From Pollutibacter sp044353505 (GTDB lineage: Bacteria; Bacteroidota; Bacteroidia; Chitinophagales; Chitinophagaceae): a stretch of DNA of 64,000 nt. The stretch's first letter is position 1. Each line of letters opens with the position of its first letter. Under the pieces are notes generated by a model. That model made no database searches. It had not been told where the DNA came from and saw only the letters and a list, made by a program, of their open reading frames with translations. Both the position numbers and the translations under genes were made by a program. The stretch spans positions 1-64,000 of the forward strand of contig JBILBU010000008.1 of the NCBI GenBank assembly GCA_044353505.1, read 5' to 3'. Shown here piece by piece: positions 23,942 to 33,840 of this stretch.

Positions 23942-24469
23942 ATGCGTCACGGAGACAAAATAAACAATTTAGGACGTACAAAGTCCCACCGCGTTGCCCT
24001 TTTAAGCAACATGGCAACTCAGCTTATTACGTATAAGCGTATCGTTACTACACTCGCAAAAGCAAAAGCATTGCGCACTTACGTTGAACCTTTGATTACA
24101 AAAACAAAGAAGGTTGAAAGTACTGAGCAAATTATGCATAATCACCGTTTGGTGTTCTCTCACTTGCAGGATAAAGCTGCTGTAAAAGAATTATTCACCG
24201 TTATCGGTCCAAAAGTGGCTGCCCGTCCAGGTGGTTACACTAGAATCATCAAATTGGGTATTCGCTTGGGAGATAACGCCGAAAGGGCGATGATCGAACT
24301 GGTTGATTTCAATGAAATCTACGGAAAAGGAAAAGGTGAAGCTGCTGCTCCAGCTAAGAAGACCAGAAGAAGTGCTGCAAGCAAGAAAAAAACTTCAGAA
24401 TCTGCTGAAGAAAAAGCTCCTGCTGCTGATGCCTCACCGGCCACTGAAGCTTCAACCGACTCTGAATAA
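23942..24469 (+). CDS. rplQ: 50S ribosomal protein L17 with acidic-basic C-terminal extension
   Basis: L17 binds near the peptide tunnel exit. Residues 1-120 are the conserved core (MRHGDKINNLGRTKSHRVALLSNMATQLI, LGIRLGDNAERAMIELVDFNE). Residues about 123-175 form a low-complexity tail rich in Ala, Lys, Ser and Glu that most L17 proteins (about 120 residues) lack; similar tails occur in Bacteroidota. It is the last gene of the operon, followed by a terminator. Confidence 0.97.
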   Translation: MRHGDKINNLGRTKSHRVALLSNMATQLITYKRIVTTLAKAKALRTYVEPLITKTKKVESTEQIMHNHRLVFSHLQDKAAVKELFTVIGPKVAARPGGYTRIIKLGIRLGDNAERAMIELVDFNEIYGKGKGEAAAPAKKTRRSAASKKKTSESAEEKAPAADASPATEASTDSE

Positions 24470-24494
24470 GAAAATGTTGATAAATTAATTCTTT

Positions 24495-24526
24495 AAAAGG
24501 CAGGGCGTTTGACTCTGCCTTTTTTA
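24495..24526 (+). terminator. Rho-independent terminator of the ribosomal operon
   Basis: The stem AAAAGGCAG (24495-24503) pairs with CTGCCTTTT (24515-24523) and runs into a T tract, 26 bases after the rplQ stop codon. Confidence 0.9.
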
Positions 24527-24548
24527 TTTTGCACTTAAATTAGGAATC

Positions 24549-25658
24549 ATGCCAAATCAAGAAATTAAATCTCTCCCAGCTTTACTTGTGCTTGAAGATG
24601 GTAAGGTGTTCCATGGTCGTTCTTTCGGCATGGTTGGAACCACTTCTGGCGAACTCTGTTTTAATACAGGCATGACAGGCTATCAGGAGGTGTTTACGGA
24701 TCCAAGTTATTTTGGACAGGTTCTTATCATGAACAACGTGCACACTGGAAATTATGGGGTAAAGGAGGAAGATGTAGAGAGCAGTACCGTGAAGATAAAG
24801 GGCCTTATCGGCAGAAATCTTGAGGGAAAGTTCAGTAGGCTGATGGCAAACGACTCCCTTCAAAACTACCTTATAGAGCAGAAAGTTGTAGCCATTGAGG
24901 ATATAGATACTCGGGCATTGGTTACTCATATCAGGGAGAAGGGTGCAATGAACTGTATTATTTCATCCGAAAATGCAGACCTTGAATCTCTTAAAGCGGC
25001 ACTTAAAAAAGTTCCATCCATGAAAGGTCTTGAATTGGCTTCATTGGTTTCCACCACTGAAGTATATCATATGGGAGACCCCAACTCTTCAATTCGCATT
25101 GCTGTGCTAGACTTTGGTGTAAAACGCAACATCATCCAATGCATGGCTGATCGTGGAGCATACGTGCGTGTCCATCCTGCCAAAACAAGCATGGAGGAAC
25201 TCATGAAATTCGAGCCGCATGGATTTTTTATCTCTAACGGTCCAGGTGACCCATCGTCTATGGACTATGCTGTAGCAACGGTCAAGAAGATTCTTGAAAC
25301 GAAAAAGCCTGTATTTGGCATCTGTCTTGGTCACCAGCTTCTTGCTTTGGCCAATGGAATACCAACGTTTAAAATGCATCATGGGCATAGGGGGTTGAAT
25401 CATCCGGTGAAGAATCTGATGACTGGACTTTGCGAAATCACCACACAAAATCATGGCTTTGCAGTAGATCCCGATGCTGTTCGCAACTCTCCTTCTATTG
25501 AGATAACGCATGTTAATTTGAATGACAACTCTATTGAGGGCATCAAGGTAAAGGACCGCCCTGCATTCTCTGTTCAATACCATCCTGAAGCAACGCCTGG
25601 TCCACACGACAGTCGCTATCTTTTCGATGATTTCATCGCGCTAATCAACAATAATTAA
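24549..25658 (+). CDS. carA: Carbamoyl-phosphate synthase small subunit
   Basis: CarA releases ammonia from glutamine for the synthase that feeds pyrimidine and arginine synthesis. The 369-residue protein has the N-terminal CPSase domain (ALLVLEDGKVFHGRSFG, NTGMTGYQEVFTDPSYFGQ) and a C-terminal class I amidotransferase with nucleophile Cys in GICLGHQLLALANG and the His/Glu pair in QYHPEATPGPHDS. The large subunit carB is not adjacent. It is followed after 3 bases by aroQ, so the two are cotranscribed. Confidence 0.97.
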   Translation: MPNQEIKSLPALLVLEDGKVFHGRSFGMVGTTSGELCFNTGMTGYQEVFTDPSYFGQVLIMNNVHTGNYGVKEEDVESSTVKIKGLIGRNLEGKFSRLMANDSLQNYLIEQKVVAIEDIDTRALVTHIREKGAMNCIISSENADLESLKAALKKVPSMKGLELASLVSTTEVYHMGDPNSSIRIAVLDFGVKRNIIQCMADRGAYVRVHPAKTSMEELMKFEPHGFFISNGPGDPSSMDYAVATVKKILETKKPVFGICLGHQLLALANGIPTFKMHHGHRGLNHPVKNLMTGLCEITTQNHGFAVDPDAVRNSPSIEITHVNLNDNSIEGIKVKDRPAFSVQYHPEATPGPHDSRYLFDDFIALINNN

Positions 25659-25661
25659 TAC

Positions 25662-26084
25662 GTGAAAAAGATATCCATTATCAATGGGCCTAACCTGAAC
25701 CTTCTTGGAAAGAGGGAGCCAGATGTATACGGTGCAAAAGGGTTTGATTCTTATCTAGAAAACCTGAAGCAGCATCATTCAGATGTCATCATTGATTATT
25801 TCCAAAGCAATATTGAAGGTGAGTTAATCGACGCTATTCAGAAAGCTGGATTTTCTGCTGATGGCATTATAATCAATCCAGGTGGGTATACGCATACTTC
25901 TGTTGCCATTGGGGATGCAATTGCAGCCATCACGGCTCCCGTTGTTGAAGTGCATATTTCTAATGTTCATGCTCGGGAAGAATTCAGGAAAATTTCACAT
26001 GTGTCTGCTAAAGCACGAGGTACGATTTGTGGACTTGGCTTGGATGGATATTCTTTGGCGATTCAGTATTTGAAAGGCCTTTAA
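25662..26084 (+). CDS. aroQ: 3-dehydroquinate dehydratase, type II
   Basis: Third step of the shikimate pathway. The 140-residue protein is the small dodecameric type II enzyme: INGPNLNLLGKREPDVYG with the catalytic Tyr, NPGGYTHTSVAIGDAI with the Asn and His, and VHISNVHAREEFR. It starts with GTG at 25662, which gives the normal N-terminus and leaves 3 bases after carA. Confidence 0.96.
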   Translation: MKKISIINGPNLNLLGKREPDVYGAKGFDSYLENLKQHHSDVIIDYFQSNIEGELIDAIQKAGFSADGIIINPGGYTHTSVAIGDAIAAITAPVVEVHISNVHAREEFRKISHVSAKARGTICGLGLDGYSLAIQYLKGL

Positions 26085-26184
26085 TCCTTTTATCCAGCAG
26101 CTTCGTATTTTGTCTTTAACCCCCACAATTTTATTTTATGAGTTTGTTTTGATCTCTTCTAAAGAGATTTAAATACATTTATGT

Positions 26185-26871
26185 ATGATGAATAGATATC
26201 TCACGATGAAAAGTCTTTTCAATACCGTCTTGATAATCCTAACTCTTTTGCTCATCTCCTTGGGTTCTGTTTCTCAAACTTGGATGGATTATTCGCTTAC
26301 ACCTAATGGGGATACTATCAATCGCATCGACCAAAAAAAATTGCGTCAAGGGCCTTGGTTGATAAGGTATGAAGAGGTTAGGGGAGAGCCTGGATATGAA
26401 GAGGAGGGATACTTTATTGACGATAAAAAAAATGGACCATGGCTTCGTTATAGTTTGATGGGAGACCTTATTGCGCGTGAATTTTATAAGTGGGGTTATC
26501 GGGAAGGCAAGCAGCAATATTATACAGCTATTGGTGATCTTCAAAGAGAGGAGAGCTGGAAATCTGTCAATCCAGCCAATCCATATGATACTATTGTAGT
26601 TCCAGATATCGATCATCCCGATATGCTGATAGAAAAAGTAATTAAGCATGAATCAGCTGAGGTGAAGAATGGGAAATGGATCTACTATAACACTTCAACT
26701 GGAGATGTTGTTAAAACTGAATTCTACATCTTTGGCCAACTTGATAAGAAAAACAGTACTCCTCTACCTGGTTCACAATCAACGGGACAAGCGCAATCTC
26801 CCTCAGTTCCAGCAAAACCAGCTCTTCCCAAGGCAGTTCAACAATATCAAAAAAAGAAAGGGAAAGATTGA
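26185..26871 (+). CDS. Secreted MORN/YwqK-like repeat protein
   Basis: A 228-residue exported protein of unknown role. A signal peptide is present whether translation starts at 26185 or at the ATG 26206 (MKSLFNTVLIILTLLL...VSQ). The body has degenerate toxin-antitoxin YwqK/MORN-type repeats: KLRQGPWLIRYEE, DDKKNGPWLRYSLMGDLIAREFYKWGYREGKQQYY and VKNGKWIYYNTSTGDVVKTEFY. The C-terminus is a Pro/Gln/Ser-rich linker ending in a Lys tail. The DNA coding for that tail also forms the terminator of the opposing aconitase gene. Confidence 0.82.
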   Translation: MMNRYLTMKSLFNTVLIILTLLLISLGSVSQTWMDYSLTPNGDTINRIDQKKLRQGPWLIRYEEVRGEPGYEEEGYFIDDKKNGPWLRYSLMGDLIAREFYKWGYREGKQQYYTAIGDLQREESWKSVNPANPYDTIVVPDIDHPDMLIEKVIKHESAEVKNGKWIYYNTSTGDVVKTEFYIFGQLDKKNSTPLPGSQSTGQAQSPSVPAKPALPKAVQQYQKKKGKD

Positions 26872-26887
26872 TGTCTTTCCCTTTCTT
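26848..26887 (-). terminator. Aconitase terminator embedded in an opposing coding end
   Basis: A perfect 14-bp stem (arms 26874-26887 and 26854-26867) with a 6-base loop is followed on the minus strand by a run of T (plus-strand A tract from 26849). It lies 33 bases beyond the acn stop codon and overlaps the last codons and stop of the plus-strand MORN-like gene. Confidence 0.88.
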
Positions 26888-26919
26888 GAATAGGAGCCTT
26901 AGTAAAATCTCCTGAATAT

Positions 26920-29187
<2,268 letters not shown>

Positions 29188-29212
29188 GGTAATAAATTTT
29201 TCTTTAAGTATG

Positions 29213-29245
29213 AATAGACAAAATAGAGACGCTGATTTGTCTATT
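29213..29245 (-). promoter_or_regulatory. Inverted repeat in the acn promoter region
   Basis: AATAGACAAA (29213-29222) and TTTGTCTATT (29236-29245) form a perfect 10-bp inverted repeat with a 13-base spacer, 26 to 58 bases before the acn start codon. On the minus strand one arm overlaps a -7-like TATTTTG. It could be an operator or an mRNA leader hairpin; the cognate regulator is unknown. Confidence 0.5.
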
Positions 29246-29313
29246 TTAATTGAGCAAAATTAATTAATTCAAACCCGCCTACCAAGAGTTGCACAAATAA
29301 TGAGGGGATTATT

Positions 29314-29321
29314 TATATTTG
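29314..29321 (+). promoter_or_regulatory. -7 box 3 bases before the PspC-like ATG
   Basis: TATATTTG matches TAnnTTTG exactly and ends 3 bases before ATG 29325. A TTG lies 22 bases upstream. If it is used, the transcript would begin at or next to the start codon. Confidence 0.5.
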
Positions 29322-29324
29322 GGT

Positions 29325-29546
29325 ATGAGAAATCTGAAGCATTTCATTGAATGGCAACTTTTCGGGGTTTGTACCCGGATTGGAGAGGCTATGGGGATTT
29401 CGACATTTACGATCAGAAAGTACTTCATTTACATCTCCTGCATGACGCTAGGATCTCCGGTAGTCTTCTATTTCATTGTTGCATTTTGGATCAATTTGAA
29501 GCGCTATATGCTTCAAGCCAGAAGAAATCCCTTGCGTTACAACTAG
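29325..29546 (+). CDS. Small PspC-domain membrane protein
   Basis: A 73-residue protein starting MRNLKHFIEWQLFGVCTRIG. The order of a short amphipathic start, the GISTFTIRKYFIYISCMTLGSPVVFYFIVAFWINL segment (one long hydrophobic helix around residues 32-55) and a basic tail fits the single PspC domain seen in small Bacteroidota proteins linked to envelope stress. The ATG at 29325 is preferred over the in-frame TTG at 29319, which lies inside the promoter box. Its stop overlaps the stop of convergent kdsA by a few bases. Confidence 0.72.
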   Translation: MRNLKHFIEWQLFGVCTRIGEAMGISTFTIRKYFIYISCMTLGSPVVFYFIVAFWINLKRYMLQARRNPLRYN

Positions 29547-30364
29547 ACTACTGCCTTTCTTAACCTAACGAGTTGTTTCAGTAGATCTTCCAACAGATCG
29601 AGTTGTAACATATTTGCCCCGTCGCTAAGTGCCTTCGAAGGGTCTGGATGTGTTTCTATGAACAATCCTTCAGCTCCCGCTGCAATAGCAGCCTTGGCGA
29701 TGGTTCCAATCATTTTAGGGTTACCGCCAGTTACTCCAGAAGTTTGGTTGGGTTGTTGAAGTGCATGCGTGCAATCCATCACTACCGGCACACCATGAGC
29801 TTGCATCATTGGGATATTTCTATAATCAACAACTAGATCTTGATATCCAAACGTGGTTCCACGTTCAGTTAATATTATTTTCTCATTACCTGTTTTTCTT
29901 ATTTTATCAACCGCAAATTTCATTGCTTCGCCACTTACGAATTGTCCTTTTTTGATATTGATTATATTGCCAGTCTCACCCGCTGCAACCAGCAGGTCGG
30001 TTTGCCTGCAAAGGAAAGCAGGGATCTGAAGGATGTCTGCAAAAGGTGCTGCCATAGCGGCTTCATCTGCAGAATGAATATCTGTGGTTGTTGGAAGATT
30101 AAATTCATCCCTGATATTTTTCAATAGGGTCAAGCCCGTTTCGTCTCCCAAGCCGCTAAATGAAGCTGCGCTGGTTCTATTTGCTTTTCTGTAGGAAGCT
30201 TTGAAAACGAAGGGTATTCCGAGGTCTTTGCAGATAGCAGAAACCCTTGTTGCCACTTGATGAAGCAATTCTTTGTTTTCAATTACACAAGGGCCTGCAA
30301 TTAAAAAAAAGCTTTTTCCGTCGTAGTCTTGGCCTTTAAACAAGTCTTTCAAGAATGATTCCAT
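29543..30364 (-). CDS. kdsA: 3-deoxy-8-phosphooctulonate synthase (KDO-8-P synthase)
   Basis: KdsA condenses arabinose-5-phosphate with PEP to make the KDO precursor for lipid A-core. The 273-residue product starts at the ATG 30364 (MESFLKDLFKGQDYDGKSFF); the frame is open to 30457 but the extension is not family-like and lies upstream of the promoter. C26 in IAGPCVIEN marks the metal-dependent class, since the metal-free class has Asn there. Other motifs are FKASYRKANRTS and DCTHALQQPNQTSGVTGGN. It works in the same pathway as lpxB at 44965-46086. Confidence 0.97.
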   Translation of the reverse strand: MESFLKDLFKGQDYDGKSFFLIAGPCVIENKELLHQVATRVSAICKDLGIPFVFKASYRKANRTSAASFSGLGDETGLTLLKNIRDEFNLPTTTDIHSADEAAMAAPFADILQIPAFLCRQTDLLVAAGETGNIINIKKGQFVSGEAMKFAVDKIRKTGNEKIILTERGTTFGYQDLVVDYRNIPMMQAHGVPVVMDCTHALQQPNQTSGVTGGNPKMIGTIAKAAIAAGAEGLFIETHPDPSKALSDGANMLQLDLLEDLLKQLVRLRKAVV

Positions 30365-30368
30365 TCGG

Positions 30369-30376
30369 CAAAGATA
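30369..30376 (-). promoter_or_regulatory. -7 box 4 bases before the kdsA ATG
   Basis: On the minus strand TATCTTTG matches the -7 consensus exactly and is followed by CCGA then ATG. ATTG lies about 17 bases upstream. It supports the 30364 start and suggests a leaderless or nearly leaderless kdsA mRNA. Confidence 0.58.
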
Positions 30377-30502
30377 AGAGAGTTCTTTTAGCCCAATAGG
30401 GTTGTTTGCAAACAATATCCAGATGTTTTCAGGATAGAAAAAGGGTTGTTGCAGCAACAGGGGAGTAGGACAGCATCAATTCTACTGACTGAGAATTTTG
30501 AT

Positions 30503-30973
30503 TCAGGGGATGAGTTCTACGATTTGATTCAAGAATCGTGCATCGATTTCATCGAAAGTGTCGAGGGTGTTGCTGTCTATGTCCAATACCCCATAGATTT
30601 CACCATCTTTCCTAATTGGCAGTACAATTTCACTTTTTGATAAGTTGCTGCAGGCGATATGTCCAGGAAACTTTTCTACATCAGGAACGATAATGGTTTT
30701 TTCTTCGGACCATGCTGCTCCGCAAACGCCCCTTCCTTTTTGAATTCTTGTACAAGCTATGGGTCCTTGAAATGGGCCCAGCACCAATTCGTTGTTTTTA
30801 ATCAAATAGAAGCCTATCCAAAGAAAATTAAATTGTTCTTTTATGGCCCCAGTGATATTTGCGAGGTTAGCAATCAAGTCTGTTTCGCCCTCGAGAAGCG
30901 ACTTAATTTGAGGCAGTAGGGCCTCATATTGATCTTGTTTAGAACCTGTGGCGATGTATTGATTTTCTGACAT
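30503..30973 (-). CDS. msrC: Free methionine-(R)-sulfoxide reductase (GAF domain)
   Basis: Reduces free methionine-R-sulfoxide, an oxidative-damage repair step in the cytoplasm. The whole 156-residue protein is one GAF domain. The three catalytic cysteines of the family are present in the right spacing: C74 (GPIAC), C84 (GVCGAAW) and C108 (PGHIACSN). The ending DIDSNTLDTFDEIDARFLNQIVEL is typical. Neighbours (Rrf2 regulator upstream, kdsA downstream) give no strong hint of an operon. Confidence 0.93.
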   Translation of the reverse strand: MSENQYIATGSKQDQYEALLPQIKSLLEGETDLIANLANITGAIKEQFNFLWIGFYLIKNNELVLGPFQGPIACTRIQKGRGVCGAAWSEEKTIIVPDVEKFPGHIACSNLSKSEIVLPIRKDGEIYGVLDIDSNTLDTFDEIDARFLNQIVELIP

Positions 30974-31098
30974 TCAATGTGTTATTGGAAAGAGATCAGA
31001 TGATAAATTTGGTTGTTGTTGGCCGGTTGCATTAAAGAGATTTCAACTTCATGAAACAGTTGAGTCTGTCTATTTGTTTTTCAAGGATCAAGTACAAT

Positions 31099-31506
31099 TT
31101 ATTTTATCAAATCTGCAACCGTCTTGTTCTCAAGTATTTTTAGATTGGCGTCTCTGACCAGAATCATGATGTCGTGAAGTCCACAATTCTTCTCATCGCA
31201 GTTTTTGCATCTTTCATAGAAATAAAGGCTTACGCATGGAAGCATGGCAATTGGGCCATCAACTTTTCTGATGATGTCTGCCAGTGCAATTTTTGATGGT
31301 GGTATTTTTAGAAAGTACCCGCCACCTTTACCTTTCTTGCTTTCAAGGATACCTGCTTTTCTTAATTCCAGCAGTATGTTTTCAAGAAATTTTAGAGGGA
31401 TCTTTTTTTTTCTTGCAATGTCTGCAATTAATACGGGTCCATCATCCTTGTGTTCAGCAAGGTACATTAGTGCCTTGATTGCGTATTGTGTTTTTTTATT
31501 TAACAT
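31099..31506 (-). CDS. Rrf2 family transcriptional regulator with cysteine cluster
   Basis: A 135-residue winged-helix regulator. The N-terminal MLNKKTQYAIKALMYLAEH and the HTH with KGKGGGYFL wing are diagnostic of Rrf2. Four cysteines, C91, C100, C103 and C108, lie in the region that holds the Fe-S cluster in IscR and NsrR, so a cluster-based sensor of iron, redox or NO state is likely, though this spacing differs from IscR. It follows dapB by 6 bases on the same strand, so it is probably cotranscribed with it. Its targets are unknown. Confidence 0.9.
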   Translation of the reverse strand: MLNKKTQYAIKALMYLAEHKDDGPVLIADIARKKKIPLKFLENILLELRKAGILESKKGKGGGYFLKIPPSKIALADIIRKVDGPIAMLPCVSLYFYERCKNCDEKNCGLHDIMILVRDANLKILENKTVADLIK

Positions 31507-31512
31507 GGTAGA

Positions 31513-32235
31513 TTAGTTTCCAAAGCCTAGTACATCTTTCATGGTGAACATTCCTTGTTTTCCATATATATATTCTGCAGCCAATACAGCGCCAAGTGCA
31601 AATCCATTTCTGTTGTGGGCATTATGAGCAATCCTAATTTCATCGATGGCAGAATCATAGATCACTTCATGCAAGCCAGGGTAGGGATCGATACGTTCAC
31701 TCTCGATTTGCAGTTCATCTTTTTGAGAAGGATTGTCGTTGATCCATTTTTTCTTAGAACTGTTATTTTCCAAGATCTGTTCTGCGAGGCTGATGGCAGT
31801 GCCACTAGGAGCATCCTTTTTTTCTGTGTGATGTATTTCTTTTATTCGAACATCATACTGCAGTTGTCCCTCCATCAGTTGGGCAAGCTTTTTATTCACC
31901 TCAAAGAATATATTTACTCCAACGCTGAAATTGCTTGCGTAAATGAAGCTTCCGTTTACTTCCTTGCATTTATTTTCAACCTCCTTGATGTGTTCCAGCC
32001 ATCCAGTTGATCCACATACAATTGGCGTATTCATGCTGAGGCATCTCATAACATTTTGAAAGGCGGTATGTGGACCTGTGAATTCGATTGCAGCATCAAC
32101 CTGTGCAAACTTGTCAGCATTAAAATCGGAGAGGGTGTCAATATCAATTTTGACATTAACCTGATGCCCTCTGGATAAAGCCACCTCCTCGATGATTTTT
32201 CCCATTTTACCATATCCCACCAATGCAATATTCAT
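31513..32235 (-). CDS. dapB: 4-hydroxy-tetrahydrodipicolinate reductase
   Basis: DapB reduces the cyclic dihydrodipicolinate precursor in lysine and diaminopimelate synthesis. The 240-residue protein has the N-terminal nucleotide-binding motif VGYGKMGKIIEE, the FTGPHTAF and CGSTGW segments, and the catalytic region EIHHTEKKDAPSGTA. It is on the short side (240 against about 250-270) as in other Bacteroidota. Gene order dapB-rrf2 suggests that the regulator is read from the dapB transcript. Confidence 0.96.
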   Translation of the reverse strand: MNIALVGYGKMGKIIEEVALSRGHQVNVKIDIDTLSDFNADKFAQVDAAIEFTGPHTAFQNVMRCLSMNTPIVCGSTGWLEHIKEVENKCKEVNGSFIYASNFSVGVNIFFEVNKKLAQLMEGQLQYDVRIKEIHHTEKKDAPSGTAISLAEQILENNSSKKKWINDNPSQKDELQIESERIDPYPGLHEVIYDSAIDEIRIAHNAHNRNGFALGAVLAAEYIYGKQGMFTMKDVLGFGN

Positions 32236-32287
32236 ACCCCTGTTTTAATTATCTATGAAGTTAATTTTTTGTTTGTTAATACAAAGC

Positions 32288-32926
32288 TCATTTCGAACTC
32301 TTTTGACGGCCAAAGTTAAGTGTTGCTGTAATGCCCATCTGACCAATACCAGGGGAAATGGTTGGAACTACCCTTAAACTGAGTTCATCGCTGATGTCAA
32401 ACGATTTTAGATGCCCATCAACTGTAGCATCGATGATGTTTACTCCCCAAAGGAGCAAGAATCCAAGAATGGAAAAATCCATTCCTTTTCTAAATTCATT
32501 TCTATACAGCTTGAGGGATGAACTTGAAAGCGGTTGAAGCTCTGGCGCTATGTTGGGGAAGTTCGCAATATCATTTGTTACTCTGGTTGTATATGCGAAA
32601 CGTGTCTTATTGTACCATGTACTATTGTATCTGAATGTACTAATGGGGATGGCCAGGATTCCATAAACGATAGGCACCTTCCAGTATTTTTTATTGTATA
32701 CCTGACCAAGGCCTGGTAAAATGGCTGACCTCAGGGCGGCCTTGCCTGCGTTAGACCTTACTTTTTTTGTAGTGTCAGCTGATTTTTTTTTAATCCCGGT
32801 ATCGCTTGCTAATTTTATAGTATCCTTAGGAACAGGCTTCACTTGACCCTGAGCAACTTGTCCAAATAGAATGGATGTCAGCATCAGATGTAGGATGAGT
32901 ATGACCGTTTTCAAAGACATGGTCAA
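32288..32926 (-). CDS. DUF5683 family exported/membrane protein
   Basis: A 212-residue protein with a signal peptide (cleavage near GQVAQGQ, residue 28), a Lys/Thr-rich linker and then the DUF5683 core: KAALRSAILPGLGQVYNKKYWKVPIVYG. The late hydrophobic segment FSILGFLLLWGVNIIDATVDGHL is a likely membrane helix. Function is unknown. Its start overlaps the last codon and stop of parB by 4 bases, so it belongs to the parA-parB operon, a link I recall as common in Bacteroidota. Confidence 0.85.
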   Translation of the reverse strand: MTMSLKTVILILHLMLTSILFGQVAQGQVKPVPKDTIKLASDTGIKKKSADTTKKVRSNAGKAALRSAILPGLGQVYNKKYWKVPIVYGILAIPISTFRYNSTWYNKTRFAYTTRVTNDIANFPNIAPELQPLSSSSLKLYRNEFRKGMDFSILGFLLLWGVNIIDATVDGHLKSFDISDELSLRVVPTISPGIGQMGITATLNFGRQKSSK

Positions 32927-33840
32927 TGTATGCTCACTTTCATTTTTTCCAATAGTCCATTAAGCTCTTCAAGAGAGTAGTATTCTACGGAAATTTTACC
33001 CCTGCCGCTATTTTGATGTTCTAGCTTTACCTTGGTGCCAAAATGACTGGTGAGCTGATCTTGTATTTTTTGGAATTGTGCCTGGGGTTTAGATGGTTTT
33101 GCCTCAGCCTTTTTTGAAGGTTTGTACAATTGCTTTACAAGATCTTCAGTTTGTCTGACAGAGAGTTTCTTTGCAACAATTGTTTGATACACATAAAGTT
33201 GTTTATCCACTTCTCCTGCATTGATCAATGCACGTGCATGCCCCATAGACAATGATCCATTTCTCACAGCGATTACAATATCTGGAGGAAGCTTTAGCAT
33301 CCTGATATAATTGGATACAGTGCTTCTGTCCATTCCCATCCTTGTTGCCACTTCTTCCTGGGTCATGGCGCATTCATCCATCAATCGCTGGTAGCTTAAT
33401 CCTATTTCAATGGCATTAAGATTTTCCCGTTGAAGGTTTTCCAACAGACCAAGTTCTAATATGGCCTTGTCATCAGCTTCGCGCACGTATACGGGCACAT
33501 CTTTGATTTTTGCAAGCTTAGCGGCTCTCCACCTTCTTTCTCCTGCAATGAGTTTATACTTTCCTGATGGCAATCTCTTTACTGTCAGTGGCTGAATGAT
33601 ATCGTGCAAACGAATGGATTGCGCGAGTTCTTCCAAAGATGCTGCATCAAAATCTTGTCTAGGCTGTTTAGCGTTCGGGCTGATGTCTTCAAGAGGAACT
33701 CTTGAAACGGTTGTTGTTCTGATCACAGCTTCGGGCTGTAAGCTCCCTGAAGTATTTTTTATATCCGAATCTATGCTTCCCAACAGTGAGCGGATTCCCC
33801 TGTTCAGCGCTTCTTTTTTATTTGAAGAATTATTACTCAT
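32923..33840 (-). CDS. parB: Chromosome-partitioning protein ParB
   Basis: ParB binds parS sites near the origin and loads SMC; it is a CTP-dependent clamp. The 305-residue protein has the ParB N-terminal domain (ISPNAKQPRQDFD, LIAGERRWRAAKLA, the CTP-binding region ENLQRENLNAIE) and a HTH around residues 165-190 (MTQEEVATRMGMDRSTVSNYIRML). The C-terminal dimer domain follows a Lys/Pro-rich linker. It overlaps the end of parA by 8 bases. No parS sequence is visible inside this window. Confidence 0.97.
   Translation of the reverse strand: MSNNSSNKKEALNRGIRSLLGSIDSDIKNTSGSLQPEAVIRTTTVSRVPLEDISPNAKQPRQDFDAASLEELAQSIRLHDIIQPLTVKRLPSGKYKLIAGERRWRAAKLAKIKDVPVYVREADDKAILELGLLENLQRENLNAIEIGLSYQRLMDECAMTQEEVATRMGMDRSTVSNYIRMLKLPPDIVIAVRNGSLSMGHARALINAGEVDKQLYVYQTIVAKKLSVRQTEDLVKQLYKPSKKAEAKPSKPQAQFQKIQDQLTSHFGTKVKLEHQNSGRGKISVEYYSLEELNGLLEKMKVSIH

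Noticed and set aside
29850..29865. Inverted repeat AACGTGG-TT-CCACGTT, reminiscent of a parS site
   Set aside because: It lacks the CACGTG centre of parS, lies inside the coding sequence of kdsA, and its arms encode conserved residues there.
30430..30470. Palindrome GTTGTTGCAGCAAC between kdsA and msrC
   Set aside because: It is short and imperfect, with no T run or promoter nearby; likely chance.
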